From contig CAZGMK010000015.1 in assembly GCA_964526835.1 (NCBI GenBank), positions 11,867 through 75,866 of the forward strand: a DNA stretch of 64,000 nucleotides, given 5' to 3'. A program made the translations under genes and the position numbers. Shown here one piece after another: positions 36,420 through 45,857 of the stretch (its first letter is position 1; each line of letters opens with the position of its first letter). The DNA comes from DAOSXA01 sp964526835 (GTDB lineage Bacteria; Zixibacteria; MSB-5A5; GN15; FEB-12). The notes below the pieces were generated by a model that saw nothing but the letters and a program-made list of their open reading frames with translations, did no database searches and was not told the origin of the DNA.

Positions 36420-38606
36420 ATGCTAGGAATCATCGGTAATCGCTTCTCCATCGGCCGGGAGACTTATCCGCCGTTTTCCGCCGAGATGCACTATTTTCGT
36501 ATTGAGAAACGCTACTGGTCGATCTGCTTCGAGCGTATCAAGCGCGCAGGGTTCAAGATCATTGCCTCGGCTGTTCCGTGGAATGTCCATCAGACTCCCG
36601 ACAAGCACTTCGACTTCGCCGGCCTGACCGACCCGAAAAAGGACTTGATTGTCTTCCTTGAGCTCGCCCGTGAGTTTGGCTTCAAGGTCATTCTCCGGCC
36701 GGGTCCCTGGGTGGCCGGGCAGATCAAGTACGGCGGTTTGCCCAGGCACATCTTCTCGGACCTGAAGTTCTTTGCCCGCGATGCCTCCGGGCAGGAGCTC
36801 GAGTTGCCGGATGATTGCGGGGTCGAGGGCGGTTACCTCCCCAGCTACATGCACAAGAATTTCCAGTTTCACATGCGGAATTACTTCAAGACCCTCATCG
36901 AGGTTACCAAGAACTATGTGCACCCGCGGGGTCCTGTCTTCATGGTGGAGCTGGACTACGAAACTTCCTACGGCCGCCAACTCCACCCGGGCAGCGCCGA
37001 TTACAACCCCGATGTGGTTCGCGAATTCTATCCGCCTTTCCTTGAGGAGCGATACGAGGAGATCAAGAAGCTCAACCAGGCCTACAAGGAAAAGAATGCC
37101 GATTTCGCCTCGGTCGAGCCGCCGCGCAAGTTCGAGGATCTGGATATCAAGGAATATCCGAAGGCGCTCGACTGGATGCGGTTCCGCCAGCACATGCTTC
37201 GCGAGTACCTTGAGATAGTTGAGGAGATTTTCAAGTCGTATACGGTAGAACCGCTTATTGTGCGGTCGCTCTACTTCCGGCCGGGCGATATCCTGCCGGC
37301 TTTCGATCTGGTTCCGGAGGATCGCCAGCCCTTCCTGGGGACCAATGTGTTCCCGCATCACGGCAACTACTTCGATCTGACGGTCAAGGCCCGCTACCTG
37401 CTGGCCGAGCACGGCTTCGCCTTTGCCAGCTCGTTCGTCAGCGGCGCCGCGGCTACTGATCCCAGGCGCGAAGAAGCCATCAGCCCGGTGCGCAACAACG
37501 CCCGGCGCTTCTACCTTTCGGCCAGCATATCGGCCGGGTTCGGCGGCCTGAACCACTACATGTTCGTGGATCGTGACCACTGGTACGGAGCGCCGCTGCA
37601 CAGCGACGGCACTGTATCCGACGGTTACGAGATTGTCAGCCGGTTCAATCAGCGTATCACTGAGATCGGCCTGGAGCAGATGGAATTCAAGAATGACATC
37701 GCCGTGGTCGGCAACCGCTTCTACTACTGGCTGGCTGAGCTGGAAGGCGGCAAGAACTTCGCCTACGTCAACCGCCTGCTGGATGATTCCGTGGTTGGTT
37801 TCTGCCGCGATCTGATGCGTCTCAAACTCAACTTTGGCGTTCGTGAGAATCGTACGTGGCAGAATATGAATGACTATAAGCTGCTGTTCATTCCCACGAC
37901 AGAAGTCATGTCTGAAACCGACCAGGAGGCCATCATCGAACTGGTCAAGGACGGGGCCAATGTGATTCTGTGCGGCCTGATGCCTCGATACGACGAGAAC
38001 CTCAAGGATTGCTCAGTGCTGGCCAACCACTTCCGCATTCGCACCACTGTCGACTACCATATCGATACGGTGAGTCACAAGGACGGAGCCTTCCCGTGTT
38101 ATGTCTACGGCTCCATCCGGACTACCGACGATTCCAAGACCCGCAGGGTATGTAAGAGCGGCGCCAAAACCGTCGGTATCTGCTCGTCCCGCTTCAAGGG
38201 TTCGCTCCACTTGTTCTCGTTTGACGTTGCTTCCGGCGGCAATCACAAGAAACTGGCCTTCATGGAGTCCATCCTTGACAGCCTCAAGGTCAGCAGCTGC
38301 TTCTACTGCAGCGACCCGTCGGTCGACATCTCTTTCAAGCATGACGGCAAGCGCGGCCTGCTTTTCGTGGTAGCTCCCCCGGCCGGTGAGTTGTCGGACA
38401 GCTTCGAGTCCAGACAGAAGGAAGTAATCATTAAGGCGGATCTTCGCGCTTCCGGATACAAGGGGGCGAGGTTCAAGTTGACCGATCTATTCGCCGATCC
38501 GGAGACGGTCAGGCCGATCAAGACCACCGCCAAGGAGCTAAGAGATGGGCTGGCGCTGGACATCAACTTCCCTGACGGGCACATGTACCTGGTGCAGAAA
38601 CGATAG
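36420..38606 (+). CDS. Glycoside hydrolase-like protein (GH35/GH42-like fold) with altered catalytic positions
   Basis: The product has 728 residues and no signal peptide. The N-terminal TIM-barrel resembles GH35 beta-galactosidases: SAEMHYFRI, IKRAGFKIIASAVPWNVHQ, LAREFGFKVILRPGPWVAGQ and GGLP. At the place where GH35 enzymes read ENEYG, this protein has ELDYE (E177, L178, D179), so the general acid Glu appears replaced by Asp. The usual nucleophile motif also seems changed, to FASSFVSG. The second half (from about 430) resembles the glutamine-amidotransferase-like beta-galactosidase trimerisation domain. It may be a carbohydrate-binding or diverged enzyme. The gene has its own promoter and is followed by ggt after 22 bases. 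Confidence 0.6.
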   Translation: MLGIIGNRFSIGRETYPPFSAEMHYFRIEKRYWSICFERIKRAGFKIIASAVPWNVHQTPDKHFDFAGLTDPKKDLIVFLELAREFGFKVILRPGPWVAGQIKYGGLPRHIFSDLKFFARDASGQELELPDDCGVEGGYLPSYMHKNFQFHMRNYFKTLIEVTKNYVHPRGPVFMVELDYETSYGRQLHPGSADYNPDVVREFYPPFLEERYEEIKKLNQAYKEKNADFASVEPPRKFEDLDIKEYPKALDWMRFRQHMLREYLEIVEEIFKSYTVEPLIVRSLYFRPGDILPAFDLVPEDRQPFLGTNVFPHHGNYFDLTVKARYLLAEHGFAFASSFVSGAAATDPRREEAISPVRNNARRFYLSASISAGFGGLNHYMFVDRDHWYGAPLHSDGTVSDGYEIVSRFNQRITEIGLEQMEFKNDIAVVGNRFYYWLAELEGGKNFAYVNRLLDDSVVGFCRDLMRLKLNFGVRENRTWQNMNDYKLLFIPTTEVMSETDQEAIIELVKDGANVILCGLMPRYDENLKDCSVLANHFRIRTTVDYHIDTVSHKDGAFPCYVYGSIRTTDDSKTRRVCKSGAKTVGICSSRFKGSLHLFSFDVASGGNHKKLAFMESILDSLKVSSCFYCSDPSVDISFKHDGKRGLLFVVAPPAGELSDSFESRQKEVIIKADLRASGYKGARFKLTDLFADPETVRPIKTTAKELRDGLALDINFPDGHMYLVQKR

Positions 38607-38628
38607 CTCAATAGAGGGATACAAATTC

Positions 38629-40356
38629 ATGTCATTCTCCCGGTTCGGCCGCTGCCTGCTGCAGGCGGTGCTGGCTTTATGTCTGCTGCTACCGTCGTGC
38701 GACAAAGTTGAAACCACCAAATTCTACCGCGACGGAATGGTGGTCAGCGCCTCGGAGATCGCGGGCGAGATCGGCGCCGATATTATCGGCAAGCAGAAGG
38801 GGAACGCCTTCGACGCCGCCGTGGCGGTGGCCTTTGCCCTGGCTGTAGTCCATCCTGAGGCCGGCAATATCGGTGGCGGTGGTTTTGCGTTGACGTATCA
38901 CGCCGACTCGGCTCTGGTTCGGGCCCTCGACTTTCGCGAGACCGCACCGGCAGCCGCAACCGCAACGATGTACCTGGATTCGGCGGGAGAGGTGATCGAG
39001 AACGCCTCCACCTACGGCGCGATGGCAGTAGGAGTTCCCGGGGCCGTGGCGGGCCTCTATGAACTGCATCGCGCTTACGGCAGCCTTCCCTGGGGCCGAT
39101 TGCTGGAGCCGGCTATCGCCCTCGCCAGGTCCGGTTTCGTCGTCGATGAGTACCTCCACGAGTCCCTCAAGAAGCATCAACAGAGATTATCCGGGTTCGA
39201 GCCTACGGCCAGGGTGTTTCTGCCGGGCGGGTCGGTCCCCGCAGAGGGCGATCTGCTCGTTATCGATGATTTGGCCATCACGCTGCAGGCCATCGCCGAC
39301 AACGGACCGAGTGCCTTCTACGATGGGGAGATTGCCGAGAAGATCGTCCGAGCAATGGAAGAGCATGGTGGTCTGATCAGTCGGGATGACCTGGCCGCAT
39401 ATCAAGCGGAATGGCTGTCCCCGCTGCGTTTCAGGTTCGACTCCTGCGTGGTTTACTCGATGCCGCCGCCGTCATCCGGAGGTGTCTGCATCGCCCAGAT
39501 CCTGAAGATGCTGGAGCCGTGGTCACTCGAGCGGCTGACTCCCTCATCGCCCCAGTACATGCACTTGTTTGCTGAGGCATCGCGCCTGGCCTTTGCCGAT
39601 CGTTCGGAGTACCTGGGGGATCCCCGTTTCGTCTCGACTCCGACCGCAGAGCTTTACAGCGACAGCTACCTCGAGACCAGGCGCAAGCTGATCGATCCCG
39701 GTCACGCCACCCCCTCGGAGCACATTCTCCCCGGCGAGCCGCTCGGTACCGAGCCGGATCAAACCACCCACTTCTGTGTCGCCGACGGCGCCGGCAACCT
39801 TGTGTCGCTTACCTATACTCTCAACACCGCCTATGGCTCGAAGCTGGTGGTCGATGGCGCCGGGTTCCTGCTGAACAACGAAATGGACGATTTCTCGATC
39901 AAGCCGGGGCATGCCAATGTCTATGGCCTGGTCGGAGGCGAAGCCAACAGGATTGAACCCGGCAAACGCATGCTCAGCTCGATGTCGCCGACGATTGTCT
40001 TTGAGACCCGGCAGGGCGAGGAGTTCCCGTACATGGTGCTCGGGAGTCCCGGCGGCTCGAAGATCATAACCACTGTGGCACAAGCAATACTGGGCGTGAT
40101 CCGATTCGGATTGGACGCTGAGGAAGTTGTCGCTCAGCCACGTTTCCATCATCAGTGGAAGCCTGACCTGCTCTATCTGGAGCAGGGCGCCTACGATATC
40201 AACATCACCCAGGAGTTGATTCGCCTCGGTCACACCGTTCGTGAACGCGAGCCCTACGGCGATCTTCAGCTTATTCTGTTGCAGTCCGAGATTGGGCTGA
40301 TGAGCGGCGCTTCCGATCCGCGCGGAAACGGCGTTGTCGTCGGCGTGGGGTACTGA
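38629..40356 (+). CDS. ggt: Gamma-glutamyltranspeptidase, lipoprotein form
   Basis: This enzyme cleaves gamma-glutamyl bonds, such as those in glutathione or poly-gamma-glutamate, and is made as a precursor that cuts itself. From ATG 38629 it has 575 residues; a longer frame to 38545 overlaps the upstream gene and has no ribosome site. The N-terminus (LCLLLPSC) has a lipoprotein box, so it is probably membrane-anchored on the periplasmic side. The catalytic nucleophile is Thr379, in DQTTHFCVAD, which matches the TTHYSVVD cleavage site of E. coli GGT. Downstream NNEMDDFS and GSPGGS motifs, which bind substrate in known GGTs, are intact, so the enzyme should be active. It lies 22 bases after the glycosidase-like gene, probably on one transcript. 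Confidence 0.92.
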   Translation: MSFSRFGRCLLQAVLALCLLLPSCDKVETTKFYRDGMVVSASEIAGEIGADIIGKQKGNAFDAAVAVAFALAVVHPEAGNIGGGGFALTYHADSALVRALDFRETAPAAATATMYLDSAGEVIENASTYGAMAVGVPGAVAGLYELHRAYGSLPWGRLLEPAIALARSGFVVDEYLHESLKKHQQRLSGFEPTARVFLPGGSVPAEGDLLVIDDLAITLQAIADNGPSAFYDGEIAEKIVRAMEEHGGLISRDDLAAYQAEWLSPLRFRFDSCVVYSMPPPSSGGVCIAQILKMLEPWSLERLTPSSPQYMHLFAEASRLAFADRSEYLGDPRFVSTPTAELYSDSYLETRRKLIDPGHATPSEHILPGEPLGTEPDQTTHFCVADGAGNLVSLTYTLNTAYGSKLVVDGAGFLLNNEMDDFSIKPGHANVYGLVGGEANRIEPGKRMLSSMSPTIVFETRQGEEFPYMVLGSPGGSKIITTVAQAILGVIRFGLDAEEVVAQPRFHHQWKPDLLYLEQGAYDINITQELIRLGHTVREREPYGDLQLILLQSEIGLMSGASDPRGNGVVVGVGY

Positions 40357-40401
40357 TTCTCCGCAATTCGGCGGGATATCGAGTGGGTTGCTGGATTCGG
40401 T

Positions 40402-41724
40402 TCACGAACGCAGCGACGGCGGCGGGCTGACCGGTGGCGGCGCAGGATTGCTCGATCCCATCGGCCTCGATGCCCCCGGGCCGGGCCGGCAGTTCCGAAT
40501 ACCCAGGACAATCGCGCCGGCTCCTATGATGGCGGCCAGTATCCCCAGGACCGAGCCGACCCAGGGAATCCAGAACACCAGCGTGAGCACGATGAGGCCG
40601 AGAAACAGCTGGGTCTTGCTGAGGTCCGCCGGATGCGACTTGATGAGCCGGACCAGTCCATAGCCGACCAGCATAGCGATCGTGACTTTGCCGGTGTACA
40701 GTACAATTGCACCACTGATGGTTGCGAAGCCTGTAACCGGAAGCATGGTAACCGAGAAGATTACCAGGAGCGCACCCAGGAATGAGCTTTCGCCGCCGAC
40801 CATCAACACACCAATCGCCAGGAAGGTCAGAGAAAGCGCCAGGATGACGATGCTTACCAGGCACACGAGTACGGTCAGCAGTCCGGCGGCCAGGGAGACT
40901 GTCGGACGGCCGCGCAGTTCCAGGCAGGTCTGCCGGGCGTAGCGACCGAAAACGTGAATCAGGATGACACCGAAGAGAAAGGCGGCCAGCATCTTCGAGG
41001 TCGTGATGACGACCGACCGAAAAACCTGCCGGGACTCATCCTGCGCTATCTCTTCCGACTCAGGTTCCAGTATGCTGACCGAGCCCAGAATGGTTACGCC
41101 GCCCGCTGAGTCTATCTCAACCATCTTCGCATCGGACTGATAGGTGACGTTCCCCTTGATCACTGCCGGAGGAACAATCGAGATCTGCTCGCAGTCCAGG
41201 TGAACGTCGCCGTCGATCTGTCCCGATATGTCGATGCTACCGCCCCTGAAGGCAAGGTCGCCCATTACGGTGCCGGCGAGGTGGGCCCGGTTGCCCAGAG
41301 CATAGACGTCGCGTCGAATAGCAGCTCTCGGGCCAACGCGAATCTCGCTGCCGATGGCCATGAGCGAACGGCCGACGAAGCCATCCACCAGAACTCTCAT
41401 GCCCCCGGCTCGCAAAGAACCCGCGGTTTTGCCGCGGTGGTGGAAACTCTCCGCCCAAACATTGGCTGAACCGCCGATCTCTCCGTCGCACGTGAAATCC
41501 TGACCCAGTGCAAACAGGTCACCCCCCACATAGCCGTCGATGATTATCGTCCCGCCAAGGGCGTAGAAATCATCCTGGAGGCGATGCAGGTTGGATATCT
41601 CGACTCGCTTGCCTCGGTCGAAAGTCACCGCCTCGGTAGAGACAGACGTACTCAGAAGCAGGGACGCGACCAAGAGAGAAAACAGTGATCCGGACAGTGT
41701 TGATCTGGCAGCAGACAGCAACAT
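40402..41724 (-). CDS. Membrane protein with bactofilin-like N-terminal domain
   Basis: The product has 440 residues. A signal peptide or anchor (residues 1-30) is followed by about 200 residues of short repeating beta turns of the type (L/I)xGxVxGDL, for example IIIDGYVGGDLFALG and AHLAGTVMGDLAFRGG. These resemble bactofilin/polymer-forming beta-helix domains or acyltransferase hexapeptide folds. Residues about 245-420 hold five or six membrane segments. The tail is proline/serine rich. In known bacteria, bactofilin-like proteins organise envelope or wall machinery. Here the combination with many membrane segments and the nearby peptidoglycan genes suggests an envelope role, but this is inference. 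It converges with ggt across 45 bases without a clear terminator. Confidence 0.65.
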   Translation of the reverse strand: MLLSAARSTLSGSLFSLLVASLLLSTSVSTEAVTFDRGKRVEISNLHRLQDDFYALGGTIIIDGYVGGDLFALGQDFTCDGEIGGSANVWAESFHHRGKTAGSLRAGGMRVLVDGFVGRSLMAIGSEIRVGPRAAIRRDVYALGNRAHLAGTVMGDLAFRGGSIDISGQIDGDVHLDCEQISIVPPAVIKGNVTYQSDAKMVEIDSAGGVTILGSVSILEPESEEIAQDESRQVFRSVVITTSKMLAAFLFGVILIHVFGRYARQTCLELRGRPTVSLAAGLLTVLVCLVSIVILALSLTFLAIGVLMVGGESSFLGALLVIFSVTMLPVTGFATISGAIVLYTGKVTIAMLVGYGLVRLIKSHPADLSKTQLFLGLIVLTLVFWIPWVGSVLGILAAIIGAGAIVLGIRNCRPGPGASRPMGSSNPAPPPVSPPPSLRS

Positions 41725-42036
41725 ATGACTGATTTACGCTTTCCAAACCTAAGTGGTTGCCACCAATATTACCGGCTCTGGGTATGACTGCCAAGCAAAA
41801 AACCGGAGGCAACAGACGCGGCGAATTCCTTGCACGTTGATCCCGGTCCGCGCGGTATCCGTCGCATCGGCTATGGTGTTGCTGCTCTGCGGCTTCCGTG
41901 GCGGTCGTCGGCCTCTGGCGCATTCTTTGGTCTGCAGGCCCGGGCAATAAGTCGATTGTCAGGGCGTAAATCCTTTGATCACAATAAATAAGTATGCAAT
42001 CCCGCCGATATTAGCCAGAGAGGCTGGATAGCGCTG
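41725..42036. other. Divergent intergenic region
   Basis: About 310 bases lie between the bactofilin-like gene and the diguanylate cyclase. No convincing promoter pair, RNA or gene was recognised. Confidence 0.5.
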
Positions 42037-43596
42037 ATGAAGCTGTTTCTGGACCGAAATAAGACCCTACTGCCGCGTATCGACACAATCTATCTACTGA
42101 CCCGGATGATGATTCTGGTCGGGGTGGCCTGGTTTGTTCTCCTGGGCGACTACCCTGATTCCGCCCGGCCGCTCATGTGGGGAGTCGGGGTTACGTTTGT
42201 CCTTCATCTGGCCGTCCTGGCTCTGGCCGTAGCCGGGCGGTTTGATATCAAGCTGGCCTACTTCTCAGCCATCCTCTACGACCTCATATTGATACCGATC
42301 ATGATTCTCCATACCGGCGGCATGGAGTCCTCATACTATCTGCTCTACTACCTGACTGCGGCTGTAGCGGCCTATGTGCTTACCTTCTGGTTTGCTTCGG
42401 CGGTTGCCCTCATATGCATCCTGGGTTACGTAGTGGCTATAGGCCCGGGAATCACGTCGGACAACCTGTACGATGTCGCTTTGAGGGCGGGCTTCGTGGT
42501 CGTTTGTTTCCTTGCGGTAAGTTACTCATCCGAGTATCTGCGCCGTTCGGAGAAGCGTATCCTGAACCTGTTCAACACCCTCAACCAGCGCACTTCCGAG
42601 CTGGAAAAGTCACAGGCGCAGTTGCAGATGATCTATGAGAACACTCGCATCCTGGCCGCGATCCTGGACACCGACGGGATTGTCCGTGAGGTCGTAAGGC
42701 TGCTTAAGGAACTGCTGCAATTGCGGAACTACTCGGTGATATTCCGTGACAAGTCCGGCAGCTACTTCTTCCGCGCCCGCGTGTCTGACGGAGAGCCGGC
42801 TTACCAGCACGACCCGGTCGATACAGACCGCCTGGCCCTGGTCGCCAAGGTCTGTGATCTGGAGGAGCCTATCCGGATCAAGGACATCACCAGCCGCGAT
42901 GATTACGAACCACTCAGTGCCCGCGCCCACTCGGTCATGTTAGTGCCGCTTGTCTCGCGCGGCATCGCCCGCGGCGCCTTGACCGCGGAATCGTCCGAGC
43001 CGGATCACTTCAAGGAGCGCGACCTGCAGATGTTTTCGATTGTAGCTCGCTCAGCCGCCCTGGCCCTCGATAATGCCGAACTGCACAAGAAGACCGAGGA
43101 ACTCACGATTTTCGATGAACTTACGCAGACTTACAATTACCGTTACTTCTCGCGAAAGCTCGATGAAGAGAAGCGCCGCGCCTTCCGCTATAACATGCCG
43201 CTGTCTTTGGTGATGGTGGACATTGACTATTTCAAGAAATTGAACGATACCTACGGACATGAAAATGGTAACCGGGTGTTGCGACAGCTATCCAGTATCA
43301 TCAAGAGCTGTATCCGGGACGTCGATATCTTCGCCCGTTACGGGGGGGAGGAATTCGCCATCATCCTCCCCCAGACGAACAAGGAGGAGGCCGGGTATAT
43401 AGGCGAACGGATTCGCAGCCGCGTGGATGAGACCGAGTTTCTTCTGGAAGGCGTACCTCCGGTACGAGTGACGGTTTCGGTTGGAATATCGTGCTTCCCG
43501 GAAAATGGCAGGAGTCCGCAGCAACTCGTTAAGATTGCCGATCAGGCGCTGTATAAGGCGAAAGGCGATGGACGAAACCTGGTAAGATCAATGTAG
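42037..43596 (+). CDS. Membrane diguanylate cyclase with GAF and GGDEF domains
   Basis: This enzyme is expected to make c-di-GMP from two GTP. The product has 519 residues. Residues about 15-160 form five or six membrane helices (a MASE-like sensor), followed by a short coiled coil (RTSELEKSQAQLQMIYENT), a GAF-like domain (about 205-350) and a GGDEF domain (355-515). The active-site motif is GGEEF at 436-440. An inhibitory I-site RDVD at 427-430 sits five residues before it, so product inhibition is likely. All visible catalytic residues, including DIDYFKKLND and YGHENGN, are present. It is the only clear c-di-GMP synthase in the window. The HDOD genes at 7-10 kb may belong to related signalling. 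Confidence 0.92.
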   Translation: MKLFLDRNKTLLPRIDTIYLLTRMMILVGVAWFVLLGDYPDSARPLMWGVGVTFVLHLAVLALAVAGRFDIKLAYFSAILYDLILIPIMILHTGGMESSYYLLYYLTAAVAAYVLTFWFASAVALICILGYVVAIGPGITSDNLYDVALRAGFVVVCFLAVSYSSEYLRRSEKRILNLFNTLNQRTSELEKSQAQLQMIYENTRILAAILDTDGIVREVVRLLKELLQLRNYSVIFRDKSGSYFFRARVSDGEPAYQHDPVDTDRLALVAKVCDLEEPIRIKDITSRDDYEPLSARAHSVMLVPLVSRGIARGALTAESSEPDHFKERDLQMFSIVARSAALALDNAELHKKTEELTIFDELTQTYNYRYFSRKLDEEKRRAFRYNMPLSLVMVDIDYFKKLNDTYGHENGNRVLRQLSSIIKSCIRDVDIFARYGGEEFAIILPQTNKEEAGYIGERIRSRVDETEFLLEGVPPVRVTVSVGISCFPENGRSPQQLVKIADQALYKAKGDGRNLVRSM

Positions 43597-43638
43597 AGGT
43601 CACGGACAGACCTGACCGCTCGACAGGATGTTGACTGA

Positions 43639-44640
43639 ATGAGTACCCTGCCAGAACAAATAGCCGAATTACTGATTGTATCCTATCGCGGGGATCATCC
43701 ACCCAGGGAGTTTCTCCAGTTCCTGGAACGATATCAGATCGGTGGAGTCATCTTCTTCGCCGATAATGCGCCTAGCCCGGAACAGTTATCGTCCTCTCTC
43801 GATGCCATCCGGGCCATGTATGAATCCGATCATCCACCGATCCTGGCCATCGATCAGGAGGGTGGGCGAGTCAGTCGCCTCACCGATGAAGCATATCAAC
43901 TCAGATCGGCCTTCGAATACGGCTCGGAAGCCAACAACGATGCTTTCAATGCGGACTATGGGCGCGTGGCGGCCAATCTGGCCGACCTGGGGCTGAACCT
44001 GAACTTTGCACCGGTGGCCGACCTTGCGGTCAATCCGAACAACGAATGCCTGCAGGGGCGTTGTTTCTCCGATGACCCGGAGCGAGCCGCAGAACTGGTG
44101 GCAGCTTCGGTGCAGATTGCCCATCGGTCCGGGCTGCTGTGTTGTCTGAAGCACTTCCCGGGTCTGGGTGCGGCGGATGTCGATCCGCATCACCAGGCCA
44201 CATCCGCCGACTACGATCGGGGGATTTGGCGCGAGCGGGAGAGAATCCCCTTCGCTGCCGGCCTGGCGGCCGGGGGGGATTTGGTGATGACGACTCATCT
44301 GACAGTGTCGCCGCTCGACCCCGAAATGGCCACCGCCTCGGCACGCATCGTGGGAGAGCTGCTTCGCGACGATCTCGAATACGACGGCCCGGTGATAACT
44401 GATGACCTGACCATGAGCGGGGCGTCAGCCTTGGGTGACTATGGGGCACGCTCGGTCGCGGCCCTGAAGGCCGGCCATGACCTGCTCCTGTTCGGACAGG
44501 ACCACGCCGCGCCGGGCCAGGCGCTGCAGGCGATCGAACAGGCAGTGCGAAGCGGCGAGCTGGAGCGTAACCGTATCGAGCAGGCCCGGCGGCGAGTAAA
44601 AAAACTGAAGCGTCACCTATGGCGGCGACTGGTTAGCTGA
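43639..44640 (+). CDS. nagZ: Beta-N-acetylhexosaminidase, GH3 family (NagZ-like)
   Basis: This enzyme removes N-acetylglucosamine from cell-wall muropeptides during peptidoglycan recycling. The product has 333 residues, the usual length of a single-domain NagZ, and no signal peptide, so it acts in the cytoplasm. Diagnostic GH3 motifs are AIDQEGGRVSRL, NFAPVADLAVN, CLKHFPGLGAADVDPHH (with the Asp-x-His-type dyad) and the nucleophile region VITDDLTMSGA. AnmK, the kinase for the anhydro-sugar left by recycling, is encoded 10 bases downstream, and a SpoIID-like wall enzyme follows. That neighbourhood strongly supports the assignment. The ribosome site for ATG 43639 is weak. Confidence 0.9.
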   Translation: MSTLPEQIAELLIVSYRGDHPPREFLQFLERYQIGGVIFFADNAPSPEQLSSSLDAIRAMYESDHPPILAIDQEGGRVSRLTDEAYQLRSAFEYGSEANNDAFNADYGRVAANLADLGLNLNFAPVADLAVNPNNECLQGRCFSDDPERAAELVAASVQIAHRSGLLCCLKHFPGLGAADVDPHHQATSADYDRGIWRERERIPFAAGLAAGGDLVMTTHLTVSPLDPEMATASARIVGELLRDDLEYDGPVITDDLTMSGASALGDYGARSVAALKAGHDLLLFGQDHAAPGQALQAIEQAVRSGELERNRIEQARRRVKKLKRHLWRRLVS

Positions 44641-44650
44641 ACACAGGGAC

Positions 44651-45850
44651 GTGAAAGTGCTCGCAAGACTCCTGAAGAGAAAGAAGCTCACTGTCGTAGG
44701 ACTGAACTCCGGCACTTCCATGGATGGTGTGGATGCCGCGGCCATTCAGATCAGGCGGGATCGCGGCAGACTGAGGATTACGTATCTCGACGGACTGACC
44801 AGGAAGTACCCGGCAAGACTCCGGGCCGGCGTTCGCGCCGCGGCCGATTGGGATAGAGTCGCGCCCGATGAACTGGTGTTGCTCGATGCGGCCCTCGGAA
44901 GATTCTTCGGAAAGACCGCACAGGCTCTTCTGAAGCGCCTGAGCGCCGACAACACGAGGGTGGATCTCGTTGCCTCGCACGGCCAGACAGTCCGGCATCT
45001 GCCGTCGCCGGTCGAATACGCCGGGGCCAGGCTGAGCGGTACGCTGCAGCTCGCCTCGGCCGAGCGCATTGCCGCCGCTACCGGCACGGTTGTCGTGGCG
45101 GATTTCCGTCAGGCAGATGTCGCGGCCGGGGGAGAGGGAGCGCCGGTTACCGCCGGCGCCATCGAGCGCCTGGTGGCTTCGTCGGGACGATCGCGCCTGC
45201 TAGTCAATATCGGCGGCATGGCCAACTATTTCTATTTCCCGGTTTCGAGCTGTCGGGCGAAACCCAGGGCGGCCGATTGTGGGCCGGGCAACAGCCTTTC
45301 CGACCTGCTTGCCGAACGCCTGTTTGACAGGTCATTCGATCGTGGCGGACGTCTGGCCGCGCGCGGGCGGATTTCCGAACGGCTGCTGTCGCTCCTCTTG
45401 GCCGATCCGTTCTTTATGGGCAAGTGCGTTTCGACCGGGCGTGAGACTTTCGGCGCCCGCATGGCCCGGAGCATTATGGATTTCGGCAGGGACAATCTGC
45501 TGGGTTCCCATGACCTGATGCGCACCGCCGCCGAACTAACCACCCGGAGCATCGCGATGGCCGTGTGGCCGATCGTGCGCCGTGACACCGGTCTGGATAA
45601 ATTGTATTTGACCGGAGGCGGACGACACAACAGCTTCTTCGTCGGACGTCTGCGCCATCATCTACCCGACCTCGACATTGTCCCGGTCGAGGAATTGGGC
45701 TATGACGGCGATTACCTGGAGGCGGTGTCTTTTGCCGTGTTGGGCGAGGCTGCTCTGCACGGTGAGGCATTGCCGACCTATTCACCGCGTCCGCGCGGCA
45801 AAGCCGGGGTGCTAGGACGAATCGTCCAGCCACCGGTAGACAGCAAGTAG
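44651..45850 (+). CDS. anmK: Anhydro-N-acetylmuramic acid kinase
   Basis: AnmK opens and phosphorylates 1,6-anhydro-N-acetylmuramic acid to MurNAc-6-phosphate, returning wall sugar to metabolism. The product has 399 residues. The signatures GLNSGTSMDGVDAA (phosphate 1), SHGQTVRH, DFRQADVAAGGEGAPV, NIGGMAN and DCGPGN are all intact. A GTG start at 44651 is 10 bases after the nagZ stop; the next gene starts 7 bases after this one ends, so the three are very probably one operon. No odd features were seen. Confidence 0.93.
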   Translation: MKVLARLLKRKKLTVVGLNSGTSMDGVDAAAIQIRRDRGRLRITYLDGLTRKYPARLRAGVRAAADWDRVAPDELVLLDAALGRFFGKTAQALLKRLSADNTRVDLVASHGQTVRHLPSPVEYAGARLSGTLQLASAERIAAATGTVVVADFRQADVAAGGEGAPVTAGAIERLVASSGRSRLLVNIGGMANYFYFPVSSCRAKPRAADCGPGNSLSDLLAERLFDRSFDRGGRLAARGRISERLLSLLLADPFFMGKCVSTGRETFGARMARSIMDFGRDNLLGSHDLMRTAAELTTRSIAMAVWPIVRRDTGLDKLYLTGGGRHNSFFVGRLRHHLPDLDIVPVEELGYDGDYLEAVSFAVLGEAALHGEALPTYSPRPRGKAGVLGRIVQPPVDSK

Positions 45851-45857
45851 GATCACA

